NCBI RefSeq assembly: GCF_018320785.1
Contig: NC_054875.1
Location: 29,579,157 to 29,643,156, forward strand
From: Cheilinus undulatus
Taxonomy: Eukaryota; Chordata; Actinopteri; Labriformes; Labridae
Direction: 5' to 3'
Length of the DNA: 64,000 bases
Below the pieces are notes generated by a model. The model had not been told where the DNA came from. It worked only from the letters and a program-made list of their open reading frames with translations, and ran no database searches. Below are positions 1 to 11,588 of the stretch, one piece after another; position 1 is the first letter of the stretch, and each line of letters begins with the position of its first letter. The position numbers were made by a program, and so were the translations under genes.

Positions 1-214
1 TTAGGTCAGCAGAGGTGACGGTTATAGAGCAGGAGAAAGTTAGTACAACAAACATGGCGGCACCAGAGGAAGGACATTAGGAATGCAAGCAGGGCACTAA
101 ATAGATGGATATGACACATAGGGTTTGCAAGAAATGCCACATGAAAAAAGTACTTCGCAAATAAGACAAACTTGAGGGCAAGGCAAATGTTAAATCAGCT
201 CAACAGATGAAACT

Positions 215-847
215 AGAAAAGCACTCAGAGAGCGCAGACCTCCGCCATAAGCCCTATCTCCCAATAGTGATGAATCCTTTAAAAACATTTCTGGATTCAG
301 ACGGTGATCCGGATGACTCCCAAAATCTAATTTGCCGATCACTGCCTCCCCGGTGGGGTGGAGACATGGTAGGGCAAAGCATTGGCTTCGCTACATGTGG
401 ACTGTCATGGCGGAAGCACCCATGGTCTCACTGGACGACTGAAAGTCATGGCAGATGGTGAATATTCCTCTATGCCTCCCAGCATTGTGAGTATTGTCGC
501 TGTCTTTCTCTGTGTTACGCTCTGACTCGTCTCCTCGACTAGGCGTGTGTCCTACAAAGTCTATAAACTCCAAAACTTTGAATAAGTTACTCATGTCCAC
601 CATCTTCTGGTGTAAAGTGGTAACAGCACAGACCTATCTCCCAATAGTACAGAATCCTTGAAAAAAATCCTGCATCCAGACGGTGATCCGGATCAGTCCC
701 AAAATCTAATCAGTTCTTCCTTATGTTTCTGACATTTCCTGAAAATTTCATCAAAATCCGTCCATGACTTTTTGAGTTTTGTTGCTAACAAACTAACAAA
801 CAAATGAACAAACCCACCCGATCACATAACCTCCTTGGCGGAGGTAA
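215..847 (-). repeat. Dispersed repeat family A, copy 1
   Basis: This stretch is closely related, in opposite orientation, to 3998-4735. Shared landmarks are the end 'cctccttggcggaggtaa', a block of GTTT/AACA-type short repeats, 'ggtgatccggat', and a middle section around 'cacaatgctgggagg'. The block containing 'gacggtgatccggat' occurs twice in the same orientation inside this copy (about 290-345 and 680-715), so the family has internal direct repeats. Short open frames inside it carry stops between the two copies and match no protein I recognise. I see no transposase. It is probably a non-autonomous dispersed element of fish genomes; its class is unknown. Confidence 0.7.
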
Positions 848-3100
848 AAATTATATAAATTGCAATATATCACAATGTATGGTAATACTCACTGTATTGC
901 AAAATGTCTAAAAATGTGGTAATATCAAATCGTGGCCAAGTATCATGATAATATTGTATCGTGGGGTCACTAGTGATTTCCACCCCTACTCTTAAGGCAA
1001 ATAAACATCTCACACCAAAAAATGCTGTTTAACAACCAAGGCAAATGCATGTGAGCCAAAAAAGCAGTGAACAGCACGTGAAGATAGGGCTACAATTCCT
1101 TAAATTATCCGAGTGATTGGATTCAAAAAATTTCTTGAGGCAAATTATCTGCCTCGAGGCCTCGCTTCAATCAGTTCTGAATCCATATACGTCTATGCCG
1201 TAAGCTTGGTATTGGCTGTGTGTTGCACGCCGTGCTGTGTTTCCCATGGACGGCTATTTGTGTGGCACAATGCACTTGTTTTCGCTGTTACTATAATGTA
1301 ACATACATGATACAAGGCGTGAAAATCACAAAGGAAGAGAAGTTGATGCAGTGATGTTTACAGGCACTCGTCCTGTGTTTTTATGCAGCCACTGCCTGTG
1401 GCTTCATGGCAGATATGGCACCATGCTTGCACCGGTGAACCTACATAGATCTCCGGGTTTACGCGCTGTCTGCATGACTCACTGGTATGAGACAGCGCTC
1501 AGTTTGTGTCTTCAGACTCCAGGGAATTTCATAAACTTCTATGATTGACCCGACAGTTTTACAGAAGACAGCCAGGCTTCAAGATTAAAGTCCTATTTTA
1601 GGTGCTTTCCCTCTCTCTCCCTCTCTCTCTTGCGTGCGCAAGTTATACATTTAATTATAAATTATTCAAAATTCACCGCACTGACGTCCTGATTGCAAGA
1701 TTTCAAAAAGTTTAAGCATCATAGAAACACCTTATTGCCACAGACAGTGACTGAGACTAAATAGGTTAAAGGTCATCATCATACAGTCAGGATTCAACAG
1801 GTCATAGAAGCAGCTTTATCCCTTAAAATGTGCTCTCCATGTCAGTGGATGGTCTTAAAAGGTCAGATTTTTATGGTGGATGAACTCACAAACAAAACAC
1901 CCTTTGAAAAAATAGACCATATTCTTGTAATCTAAAGGTTCAGCTTTCAGACATCATCAGACCACTGTGTGAATGATGAAACTCTATTCTTGCTATAGTG
2001 GGAAATATTACAATTATGCATAAAGTAGAGGATGTTAAAATGACTAGGTGTCCTTTTACTTTAATGAAAAATAACAATAAACTATCATAGAAGAAATAAA
2101 GTGTTGGCACCCAAAATTTCCTGGGAGAGGATCCCTAAAACCCCAAATATGGCATAATCTAATGTAATTATTTAACTTCCTTTCCTTGTAACTTAAAGAA
2201 ATGTAAACTGTCGTCAGAAATTAAATGCACCTGTTAAATATATTTTCTTGGAAATCCCTGTTAATACCAATTTTTAGTAAAGAAGAAGTACATTTAATGG
2301 ACCCAGCTTCTTTTCTTGTTTGTCTAATACTACTTCTCTTGAAAAGCAAAAGTGACTGATTAAAAAAAATGCAATATTTCTTATTAGAGTACTCAATAAA
2401 TCATCAGAAGAATCGATAGAGTACTCAATTACAAAAAGAATTGTTTACTGCAGCCCTACTTGAAGAAATGCTCAAGTGCACTGAGACAGCCCGTTTGTAT
2501 TTGGATTTGACACCACATGCCTGTTCCTGATGTGTAGAGACACCAGAGTCCTAAAACTGTCAAACTGGAGTATACGACTTACAGTAGTTATCAACCAAGC
2601 GTCTTATCAGGCTCCAGTCGATAATATACCGTCTGCTGCAAACTCTCAAGAGTGATACTGTCAGTCTGCTGGCCCGTGCAGTTCTCCAGCTGTGTGGAAC
2701 TATAAATCACCAACCTGCTTTCCTGTTTTCTTTTTATAGCTCTTACAAAATCATCCATTAGTTTTGTTATCGATGCTGAAATGGCTGAGTGTTTACTGGC
2801 AGGTTTACCATCCAATGCTGTATGTCATTATTGCATTACTGTGTGGTCTACCTGAAAAAATGTGTTTCCTCACATCTGTGTTTGAAGGGCTGCTGCTTGC
2901 ATTTGTATTTATGAGCTCTGTGAGTTTGTAGGGGAGGGGAACATCTGCTTTTGTTGTGAGTGGACCGTATGTTGACTGAGAAGTGAGATATCAAGGTGTT
3001 TTTTGGATGTAATTGGGAAGGTTGTCACATATACCCAGGCCTGCCTACAGAACCCTCTGGGCCCCTGATCAATATACAGAATGGGCCCGACTCAGTTGTA
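848..3100. other. Non-coding stretch, no gene recognised
   Basis: AT-rich sequence with only short open frames and no splice-bounded conserved coding. A small CT-rich run lies near 1607-1631. It is upstream of the first iqsec1 exon seen here. It could be an intron of longer iqsec1 isoforms that start left of the window, or intergenic. Confidence 0.6.
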
Positions 3101-3109
3101 ATTTATTGA

Positions 3110-3960
3110 TAGGATCAGTGCATGTGTTTTGGATCAGTAGCACTGATGTCGCTTTTTGTCAGTTTTGCACATTTTTTCTGTTTTGCCACTTATTAACCAT
3201 ATTTAACCACCCTTTCTGCCTGTTTTTGTCACTGTAGATCAATTTTTGTCACTTGCAACCCCTTTGCTCCACTTGTACAGCCTGTTTTTGCCAGTGTTGA
3301 CAAACCTTTGCCACTTTTTCACAACGTTTTATTTCTTTTTTTTTTGCCACTCTAAACCTATTTAGCAGCTTCCACCTACTCTTTGGCTTTTGGCTCTTTT
3401 TACCCATTTTTGGCACTTTTAATCCTATTTCACCAACTTCACAGCCTGTTTTTTCCTCATTTGACCTATTTTTGCTACTTAAAACAAATTTTGCAGTATA
3501 AACCGATTTTTTTTGCCACTTGCTAAGTACATTTCACCACCTCTTCTGACCATTTTCCCATTTAAAACCAATTTTGTCACTTTCAACCAATTTGTACTAC
3601 TCTGTACAAATTTATTTTTACATCTGTTTATTTTTTGCTTATTTGACCAATTTTTGCTACTTTTTAATCTAGTTTTACCACTTGTTTCCCTATTTTTGCA
3701 TGTTCACCCATTTTAGTCTTTTTGACATATTTTTGCACAGTTTAATCCAATTTCACCACCTTTTTGCACATTTTTTGCCACTTTTTACCTATTTTGCTAC
3801 TTTCTAATCCTGTTTCACCACTTTTCTGCCCATTTGTTGTCATTTTAAACACATTTATGCCACATTTTACCCATTTTGCTTTAAACTTTTTTTTTTTTTT
3901 TTTTTTTGCCATTTTTAACCCATTTTAATTCTGTTTCTAGAAAGACTGTTTGGATTTTAA
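3110..3960. repeat. T-rich diverged tandem array
   Basis: About 850 bp made of irregular units of roughly 20-40 bp built on 'TTTTTGCCACTTTTAACC'-like words: 'tttttgccact', 'cccattttt' and 'tttcaccac' recur dozens of times. A run of about 20 T lies near 3889-3907. Units differ by many substitutions and small indels, which suggests an old array. The sequence is strongly strand-asymmetric (T and C on plus). The last 40 bases of the window contain similar words. Confidence 0.75.
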
Positions 3961-3997
3961 AGGCTATACACTACAGAATAAAAAAAACATATTATTA

Positions 3998-4735
3998 CCT
4001 CTGTCAAGGAGGTAATGTGATCAGGTGGGTTTGTTAGTTAGTTTGTTTGTTAGTTAGTTAGTTTGTTAGCAACATAATTCAAAAAGTTGTGGACAGATTT
4101 TGATTAAATTTTCAGAAAATGGCAGAAATGGCATAAGGAAGAACTGATTAGATTTTGGGACTGATCCGGATCACCATCTGGATCCAGGAATTTTTTAAAG
4201 GATTCTTTACTATTGGAAAATAGGGCTAATGGCAGAGGTCTGTGCTGTTACCCCTTTACACCAGGAGATGGCGGACATGAGTAACTTCAATTCCAGCAGC
4301 ATTTTGTGTGTGTTTCTATTCAAAGTTTTGGAGTTTATAGAGTTTGAAAGATGCACGCCTGGTCGACGAGATGAGTCGGAGTGTAACAGAGAGAAAGACA
4401 GTGAATTGTAGCAAGAAAACTCACAATGCTGGGAGGAATAGAGGAATATTCACCCTCTGCCATGACTTCCAGTCGTCCGGTGAGACCATGGGTGAGACTG
4501 TCAGTGCATCTGTTGGCACCGGCAGGCAATGCTTCCACCATGACAGTCCACCTGTAGCGAAGCCAATGCTTTGCCTCACCATGTTTCCACGCCACCGGGG
4601 AGAAAGTAATCGGTGAATGCCAAGTTGGGGGGCACAGAGGGACAGATCAAGGAATTTTTATTAAAGGATTCCTCACTATTGGGAGAAGGGCTAATGGCAG
4701 AGGTCTGCGCTCTCCGAGTGCTTTTCTAGTTCAGA
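3998..4735 (+). repeat. Dispersed repeat family A, copy 2
   Basis: Inverted counterpart of 215-847. It starts with 'ttacctctgtcaaggaggtaatg', followed by TTAG/TTTG short repeats. Two copies of the 'ggattc...actattgg...gggctaatggcagaggtctg' block lie near 4200-4240 and 4665-4710. The end 'ctccgagtgcttttctagtt' is the complement of the left end of copy 1. The frames at 4229-4616 are not conserved between copies and look like chance open frames. Confidence 0.7.
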
Positions 4736-6377
4736 ATAAAATAAAATATGGTTATCACAGATTAACTTTACCTTGGACCATGGTTTTGCTTACCTTCATG
4801 GACCCCCAATTTGGCTGGGCACCAGAAAACTTTCTCCTTAATCCCCTCTTGTGGGTGTCCTTGCATATACCTGTAACAAAATCTCAAAACAGTTATGTGT
4901 TTTTGCATATGAATGTATGTGTTGGATAAGTGTTCGAACACATTTTGTATCTCACACTCCTTTGTTAAGTTTGGCAACCAGTCAAATCCCCATCACCATC
5001 TGCCTTCTGTGTCCCATCCAGACAACAAACCTGAGCAAGTGGCTCAGACTTTTATGTTGAAATCAAATTTTTCCATTTTATCATGTTTTCATCCAGCAAC
5101 GCCTCTTTTAAGCATAACATATGTAACCTAACATGTGGAGGACGTCTGTTTTTTCATCAAGAAACATAGTGTTCTGAAAATGGTGCCAGGAAAAATAAAG
5201 TATTTCTGTCTGAAATGTTTTACTTAAATTCATGGTTCCATAGTTTGAGACGACACCATTGTTTTATGGGATTACAAAGAGATTACTGCCTAAAGACTAA
5301 GACACAAAATAGACAAGTCAAGTCTAAACTGGAGTAATTAGATTACTGTTTTGCATTGTCTCCATAAAGGGCTACTGTAAATATTTAGAATAGTTCTCAT
5401 TCCAGTCACTTTTACTTTCACAATTAAATGGGGGATTTAATTGTTCTTTCTCATACCAGGAACATCAAGCAAGCATGTCTCCAGACACTAATGAGAATTT
5501 AATTGAAAAAACATGGAAACACGCAACAGTTTGTAGACTCCTCCGCCGTCTCGGTTTGGCGGTCTGTTAGTTCCATGCTGTGGCTTGCTCTTCCTCCGTA
5601 GCTCCAGCCTGCACTTCATTAGCCCTCTTCTATTCCCAGAACTCCTGTAGATGTGACTCCTCTTTTCCGGGATGGAGGAATGTTTCTCCCTCAGGTCCAA
5701 CTGATGGAATGGGCTGAGGCCTGGGCAGGGGTCTGGGTCTGTTTGTTCAGGATGTGTTGAGGGAAGGAGGGGAGAAAGAGAGATGGTGGACCCCCTATTC
5801 CTGCCCCCCCTGAAATCCCTGGATCCCATGGCTGAAAATCACTGCCAGCTGAGCCGACATGCTTATCCATACCGACATCAGAACTAGCAGAGGCTCCTGG
5901 TGGAAAAAAAAGCCAAACTGAGCAATGGACGCTATTGGCATTGTTGCAAGATCACATCTAAAGATGGATAGCAACACTAAAACAAAGTGAATCTTGATTG
6001 ACTAAAGTTGCTGATCCTTTCAGGTATGCTTCTAAAATCCTCAAACAGTATAGCTACAACATGTAAGGAGCATGATAGCTGTCATGGCATTCCTTCAAAA
6101 CTGTTCACCTGTTGACATGGAAAGCTAGCATGCTGACTCCATCATCAAGTATCAGGTCTGGCTTGTTTCTGTCGTTACCTTTTTACCCATCGTTTTGACT
6201 TTTACATTTTTTTTCCAGAACTTTTCCAGACCTCAGGAAATCTGAAGTATTAGTCTCTGTTTTCTGTCAAGGTATATTGTTGCTGCAGTGCTGGTGTTGG
6301 TAATGCAGGCAGCAGTGTGCTGGTTGGCTTTAGGATGCCGTCCTATGGATTTCTACATACTTCTACATATAAATTGA
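4736..6377. other. Non-coding stretch, no gene recognised
   Basis: Short open frames on both strands, such as a 113-codon frame on the minus strand at 5488-5829. None shows a recognisable domain or paired splice signals. I see nothing else to annotate here. Confidence 0.55.
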
Positions 6378-7098
6378 AATATGTGATATAAAATAATCGC
6401 ACGAATATTCATCCCCTTCAAGTCAGCAGTTAGTAGATGCACTTTTGGCTGCAATCACAGCACTGAGTCTGTGTGGATAGGTCTCAGTCAGGCTTGCACT
6501 GACTGCAATTTTACTTCATTCTTCTCAGCAAAACTGCTCAAGTTCTGTCAGGTCTTACAGGGATTGGGCGTGAACAGCCCATTTCAAGTCCAGCAACAAA
6601 TGCTCTAGTGGATTGAGGTTTTGGCTTTGACTCGGCGACTCCAGAACATTCACCTTGTTTCCTATTTTTTTGCAGCCTTTTTTTAACCCTCTACCTTTAC
6701 AAGCCTTCCAGGGCTGGTTGCCAAGAAGCATCCCCATAGCATGCTGCTGCCACCAGTTTGCTTTTCAGTGGGGACGGTACGTTTGTTGTGATGTGGTGGT
6801 CTGGTGTCCGCCAAACATAGCATCTTGTCTGTTGGCCAAAAAGCACCATTTTGGTCTCACCAGACCAGAGAAGTTTCTCCTACTTGACCACAGAGTCTCC
6901 CACATGCCTTTTTGTTGAACTGCAGTCAAGATTAAATCTGAGTTTTCTTCAACAGTGGCTTTTTGTTTGTAACTCTCCCATAAAGCTGTGACTTCTGAAG
7001 AACCCGGCACAGTTGTTGAATTCAGAGTTTCTCCCATCTCAGCTGCAGAAGCTTGTAACTACTTCAGAGTAGTCACAGGTGTCTCAGTGGCCTCGCTC
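6378..7098 (-). mobile_element. Tc1/mariner relic, 5'-truncated
   Basis: On the minus strand this matches the catalytic half and 3' flank of the same Tc1-like family as 23857-25147 and 45640-47205. Around 6560-6660 a frame contains 'SQNLNPLEHL', the diverged third catalytic-acid region of a DD34E transposase. Around 6850 'KWCFLANRQDAMFGG' matches the segment before the second motif in the other copies. Near 6410-6480 lies the family's 3' sequence ('agtagatgcac...tcacagcactgagtctgtgtgga'). The N-terminal helix-turn-helix half and the left inverted terminus are missing, and frames are broken. Confidence 0.75.
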
Positions 7099-8214
7099 TA
7101 CCTCTTACAGCTATGTTGGTAACAGGGCGGGAGAGTATGTCTGCTAATTTTACACCACAATTCAGAAAATCCAGCAGTGGATACAAGACGGCGATTAACT
7201 TTATTAGTTCTACCTGAGCCATAAACATTTTATTTTAGTCAAATCATTTGACTTGAGCTCAGGCGCCTGTCTTTAATCTTTATAATCACACAATGTTTAT
7301 AGTATGTTTATTAATGTATTATGGGTGGTTCCACATAAGGGACCCAGGACTGGATCCTGGTACACTTGACTCAAAAATTGGTTAATTTAAACAGTGAGAA
7401 CACAAGCAGCTCACGTCTGTTAGAAAAGATCTAAGTGCATGTCTGTGGGAGAGATGTGAACGCAGCCATGCTCCAGTATGGGGTACACTTCAGTGAGTAG
7501 AGTTGTAAAGCAGTTCTGAACATCTCCAGTCTCTTCAAAAGCCATTGTATCAGTGCAATATGGACCCATTTCATCATCTGAGCTGCATGGTAGATGTGGA
7601 AGAAGGCAGAGAGTTGTTACTGGTGTCTCAATAATAATACAAATATCCATAATTAGTGGTATGATGGACTCCACTGACTGCATAGTACACTGATAAATGC
7701 TATGCAGTTTGACATGAGCGGTTGCTATATTTATTTATTTCTTCTTCCTGGCAGATTTGCAACTATGTGCATACCGCCACCTGCTCAATGATGCAAATTC
7801 CCCCCTTCATTCCAAACCTGTGCATATATTAATTTGCTACTGAACTGTATATTCTTAAAGAAATTTGAAGTGGTTAAAGAAAAGATATCAGACATGTGGT
7901 AGCAGAGCAGAAGAGCACACAGTTGATAAACATGTTAATTTAAATGTTAATTCAATTATCCTTTTTATGTCTAGAGTAATTTTTGTCTTTTATTGGAGTT
8001 ATGTCATTCAACGTCCTGCTTTGCTGTACTTTTTTCCTCTAACATCCATTATAGCTTAAAACTTTAGCTCTTAAAGTGCCACACTTTCCTTATTTCCCCC
8101 AGTTTTCCTGCCATCATGAGCAGCTGACCTCACTCTGTGGAGAAATCAGTGACCTCAGAGCAAAAAGTACTGCAGCACTTTATTCCTCCACACACCCACA
8201 GTCACACGCAATCT
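7099..8214. other. Non-coding stretch, no gene recognised
   Basis: AT-rich, with no conserved coding sequence, RNA gene or repeat that I can name. Confidence 0.5.
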
Positions 8215-9490
8215 GGGAGCTTGGCTGGAAGAAAGTGAAGCAGAAAAAACAAAATGAAAGGACCCACTGGGGAAAGGAAAAGCCAGTGCCATGGCTGGTG
8301 TTTTCACTTTGTGATTTTGGTGTTTTACCCGAGTGGGTGGGAGAGGAACCTTTAAAAGAGTGTTTTAGTAGCTATTAGAGTGGGTTGCAGTATGTAATTT
8401 CATTTATTTAATTTAGACTCAGACTTTATTCCTACAACTGTCTTTCAGCAAACATTATCCTGGAGTTGAAAGTATTTTTGCTCATAAATAATTCAGAGCT
8501 GTGTGTTTTCTCTGCGCTTTAGCCCAATCTGTTCAGTTTTTATACTTTTTTCTTTTATTCATTTTTTAAAGACATTACATCATCAACAATAAAGCAAATG
8601 AAACATTGCAAGACATCCAAAAAGGTGAAAATCCCAGGTTACAATCTGAGTTGTACTCTGTCATGGGACTTTTTTCTATATAATGTCATAATTTTTATGG
8701 TACACCGGTGTCACAGTGTCTAAGGCAGATCAACAAGCCTATTTATTCAGTCAAATAGTTTTCAATATATGCATCATTCCTTAGTCTCAGCAAGAAAGTC
8801 AGTCTTTATGTCTCATGAATTTCTTTAATAAATTCAATTCAGTTGTGCCTAAACTAATCTTATCTATCTCATGTTCAGTTATGTAAAATAAAAGTAACAC
8901 AGTTACAATCCATTGTTCTAAAAATAAAAACAACCAAAAAAAACAAAACAAAACAAAACAAAACGTAACAACGACACATTAAATTTTAAACACGACTGTA
9001 GCCATGCTAGTAGCTGGCTAACAGCATGTCTGCTAGCAAATGACAATGTTGGCATGCTAACATGTACACAACGACAGTCCTGACCTAAAGTTTTGTTGTT
9101 TTAACTAGTACCACATTTTTTTGGCATTTTAGAACTTGAACAAAGTTCAGCTGTTACTGGGGTAGCCTGTGTGCTTGGCTGGAAGAAAATTAACCAGAAA
9201 AACAAAATGAAAGGAACCATCAGGAAAAGCAAGTACCATGGCTAGTGTTTTTACTTTGTGTTTTTGGTGTTTCACATTAGAATGGGTGGAAAAGGAATTC
9301 TAAAAGAGTGCTCAAGTAGCTATTAGAGGGGTTGCAGTTATAATAGGATTTAAACCCAATTGTAGCATGCTGCTAGGTAGCTCATAGCATGGCTGCTAGC
9401 AGCGTTTAGACCAGATGACAGTGTTAGCGTGCTAGCATGCCCACGGCAACAGTGCTGACCTAAAGTTGGGTTGTTTTAACTATTGCCACG
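8215..9490. repeat. Ancient tandem duplication (A1-B1-A2-B2)
   Basis: Two modules are each present twice in the same order. Module A (8215-8390 and 9170-9345) starts near 'gcttggctggaagaaa' and ends near 'gtagctattagag...ggttgcagt'. Module B (about 8978-9118 and 9345-9490) is rich in 'catgctagc' and 'gctaac' words and shares 'ctgacctaaagtt...tgttttaacta'. In the right copy A and B abut. In the left copy about 580 bp of unrelated AT-rich DNA (about 8395-8975), ending in an (AAAAC)n run at 8940-8964, separates them. Confidence 0.7.
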
Positions 9491-9721
9491 TCATTTTAAC
9501 ATTGTTGCCTTATTTATTTGAAAAAAGTTCACCCATGGTTTGGTTGGGTTTTTATATTTTAAAGATAATCCAATGCTAAAGATTATAACATTAGTTCAAA
9601 AGTCAGGGCATTTCTAAAGGTATTTTTTAAGTTCATCTATTTTGTGAATTTAATGCACTTTGGACATAAAAGTACCTTCAAATGAGATTAATCCTAATAT
9701 GGAATATTGTGTTAACTTGAT

Positions 9722-9800
9722 CAAAATACAATACAAAAAAAATACAATACAATACAATACAATAACTTTATTTATCCCCGAAGGGGACAACTCAAATTAC
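9722..9800 (-). mobile_element. Non-LTR retroelement 3' end fragment
   Basis: An (AATAC)n run is followed by 'aactttatttatccccgaaggggaca'-type sequence. Read on the minus strand this is the usual 3' tail of a fish LINE or SINE ending in a short tandem repeat. No reverse transcriptase is attached. Confidence 0.5.
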
Positions 9801-11487
9801 TGTAATTAATTGTAAATAAATAAATTACTGTAAAACAATTACTCAAATTACTGCCTGTTAACATTACTACAAGTAGCAGCTAAGAATGATGCTTTCATGA
9901 TGATTACTTTCTCACCCTTCAAGACTCAAATGGCAGGATTATTGACTCAAAAAACATTAGAAATACCTAAAACTGTCCCAAGTTTTGTGGGCTTTCATCC
10001 TGGTGGTGGTGAAAGGAGAAGGATTCTCTGGTATGTAAGCATAACAGAAGCTGATTTTTGTCTGGAACGTTTCTGATTGTAGTGATTCAAATACTGGTAC
10101 AGGAGCACTGCATAATGTTTAATGGTGGTTTCTACTGTCCTAGCTTTTTTGCTCCTTGGGCTACTGCAGCAGTCACATGATTGAAAGCTGTGAATTGAGC
10201 GTCAAAAATAAAACACTCTAAATAGAATAAGAAGGAAGTTCACATTTTTGTCTATTTCATCCATCTAGATTTTTTCCCTTACAATGTCAGTAATAATAAT
10301 TCAACTATAGAAAAAAAATACACAAAGATTTAACATCATCTGCACACAAGGTGGCATCATAGTTGTATTTGATTGGTGACTAGGAGGAAGATTCATCACA
10401 ATTAAAACTTGCAGTGAAGTTATTTACAGTGTTGAGCAAGGTTATATGTTCTAGCTGAGTAAAGGTCTGCTCTGTTGTTGATGTGACCTGTTCCAGTGCA
10501 CCTATAGTTTAGAGAGGATTGAATTTGCATTGACCAACTGTGCAGTTCCTGTGTTACAGCAGCCTTGGCTGACCCTGAATGGGTTTGGCAGAGGGGAAGG
10601 AGGCCACAGGAGTTCACTGTAGTGACTTTATGCTGTACTGGAGGTTGTGATAATATTTTCAGCTGCATTCAAACACCATCTAAACTGTTAGAATCAGAGT
10701 AGTTATTTTCTGAATAACACCTAACAGTGCTGGCTGCAGCCAAAGCAGGCAATTATGTGTTAATTTAACACTCTGAAAAGCAGAAGTGCCTTATTTGGAA
10801 GAGAGCTTGTTCTCGAAAGCGCTACAAGTGAAGCATACAAAGCCTTACTGAGATGCAAAGTGGCACAATTGTAGATTTTTTAGCACACTTTGATTTTCTT
10901 ATTGCTTATTCATGAAATGTCTGTTTTGTGAGAATGAAGGGAGAGGAAAGAACACAGTAAAGGTTAATTTAAGCAACCCTGTACTTTTATGAAAGTACAT
11001 GAATGAAATGAAAGTTACAAAATATACATCTTCTGTTTGAACTTTTGACCATTTTCACTTCCACTTTGTCACTCTGGATTTGTCAGTGTTAGCTGTCATA
11101 CTGTTGTTGCTTTGAGGCTGTCTAATGAAGGAAGTGGATTGTGTACACTGTATGGGTGTGTCCAGTCACAGTTCAAACACATCAGGCTGCCAGTGAACAG
11201 TGAAAGCACTCACTGTACCATGAAGGAGAAGAAATGACAGTTCTAGGGCTTTTTATTGATCAGATGGGCTTCCCGCACACCACCGGCTTGGCTTTCTTCT
11301 AAAGGAACGCTAAAGTTTGTGTTTGCTTTGTGATTCTACTCTAAACTGGACTTTGTATTGGAACGATGTGTCGTCGCTCCGGCAAACATGATGTAACTCA
11401 CTTTGGTCACTGATTGGCCCTGAAGGAGGCATAAACTTTAGTTTCCTGGAGGAGCCTGCGTACTCTGGACTGCTCTTGACTGAAAGA
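9801..11487. other. Non-coding stretch before iqsec1 first exon
   Basis: No repeat or coding exon recognised between 9801 and about 11240. From about 11240 to 11487 the sequence is less AT-rich and leads into the proposed iqsec1 first exon without an in-frame stop for at least 30 bases before its ATG. No TATA box is evident. It may hold an internal promoter and 5' UTR. Confidence 0.4.
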
Positions 11488-11588
11488 ATGGTGGACAAGA
11501 TATGGAGGAAGAGTTGGCATTTTATAGAAAGTAGACGGTCTTTTCGCAATAAGAGGGTCTCTTGTAGTACGGCTGAATGTAAGAGAGA
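11488..11588 (+). CDS. iqsec1: iqsec1 proposed alternative first coding exon
   Basis: An ATG at 11488 opens a frame of 33 codons plus two bases ([16 protein letters not shown]...), rich in Arg, Lys and Trp. It ends at 'AAGAGAGA|gtgagt', a strong donor. The two leftover bases plus the first base of the next exon (12083) make a GAT codon and keep the iqsec1 frame into VEGDGRPND. Known mammalian IQSEC1 isoforms differ at exactly this junction by using different first exons. This exon is therefore inferred from frame, donor and position; I have no transcript evidence. Confidence 0.6.

Noticed and set aside
207-461. 84-codon open frame
   Set aside because: It lies inside repeat family A and is not conserved in the inverted copy at 3998-4735.
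4335-4616. Overlapping 86- and 90-codon frames on both strands
   Set aside because: Chance frames within repeat family A copy 2; no domain, no splice context.
5488-5829. 113-codon minus-strand frame
   Set aside because: Low-complexity Ser/Pro/Arg composition, no recognisable family, no splice signals that fit; probably chance.
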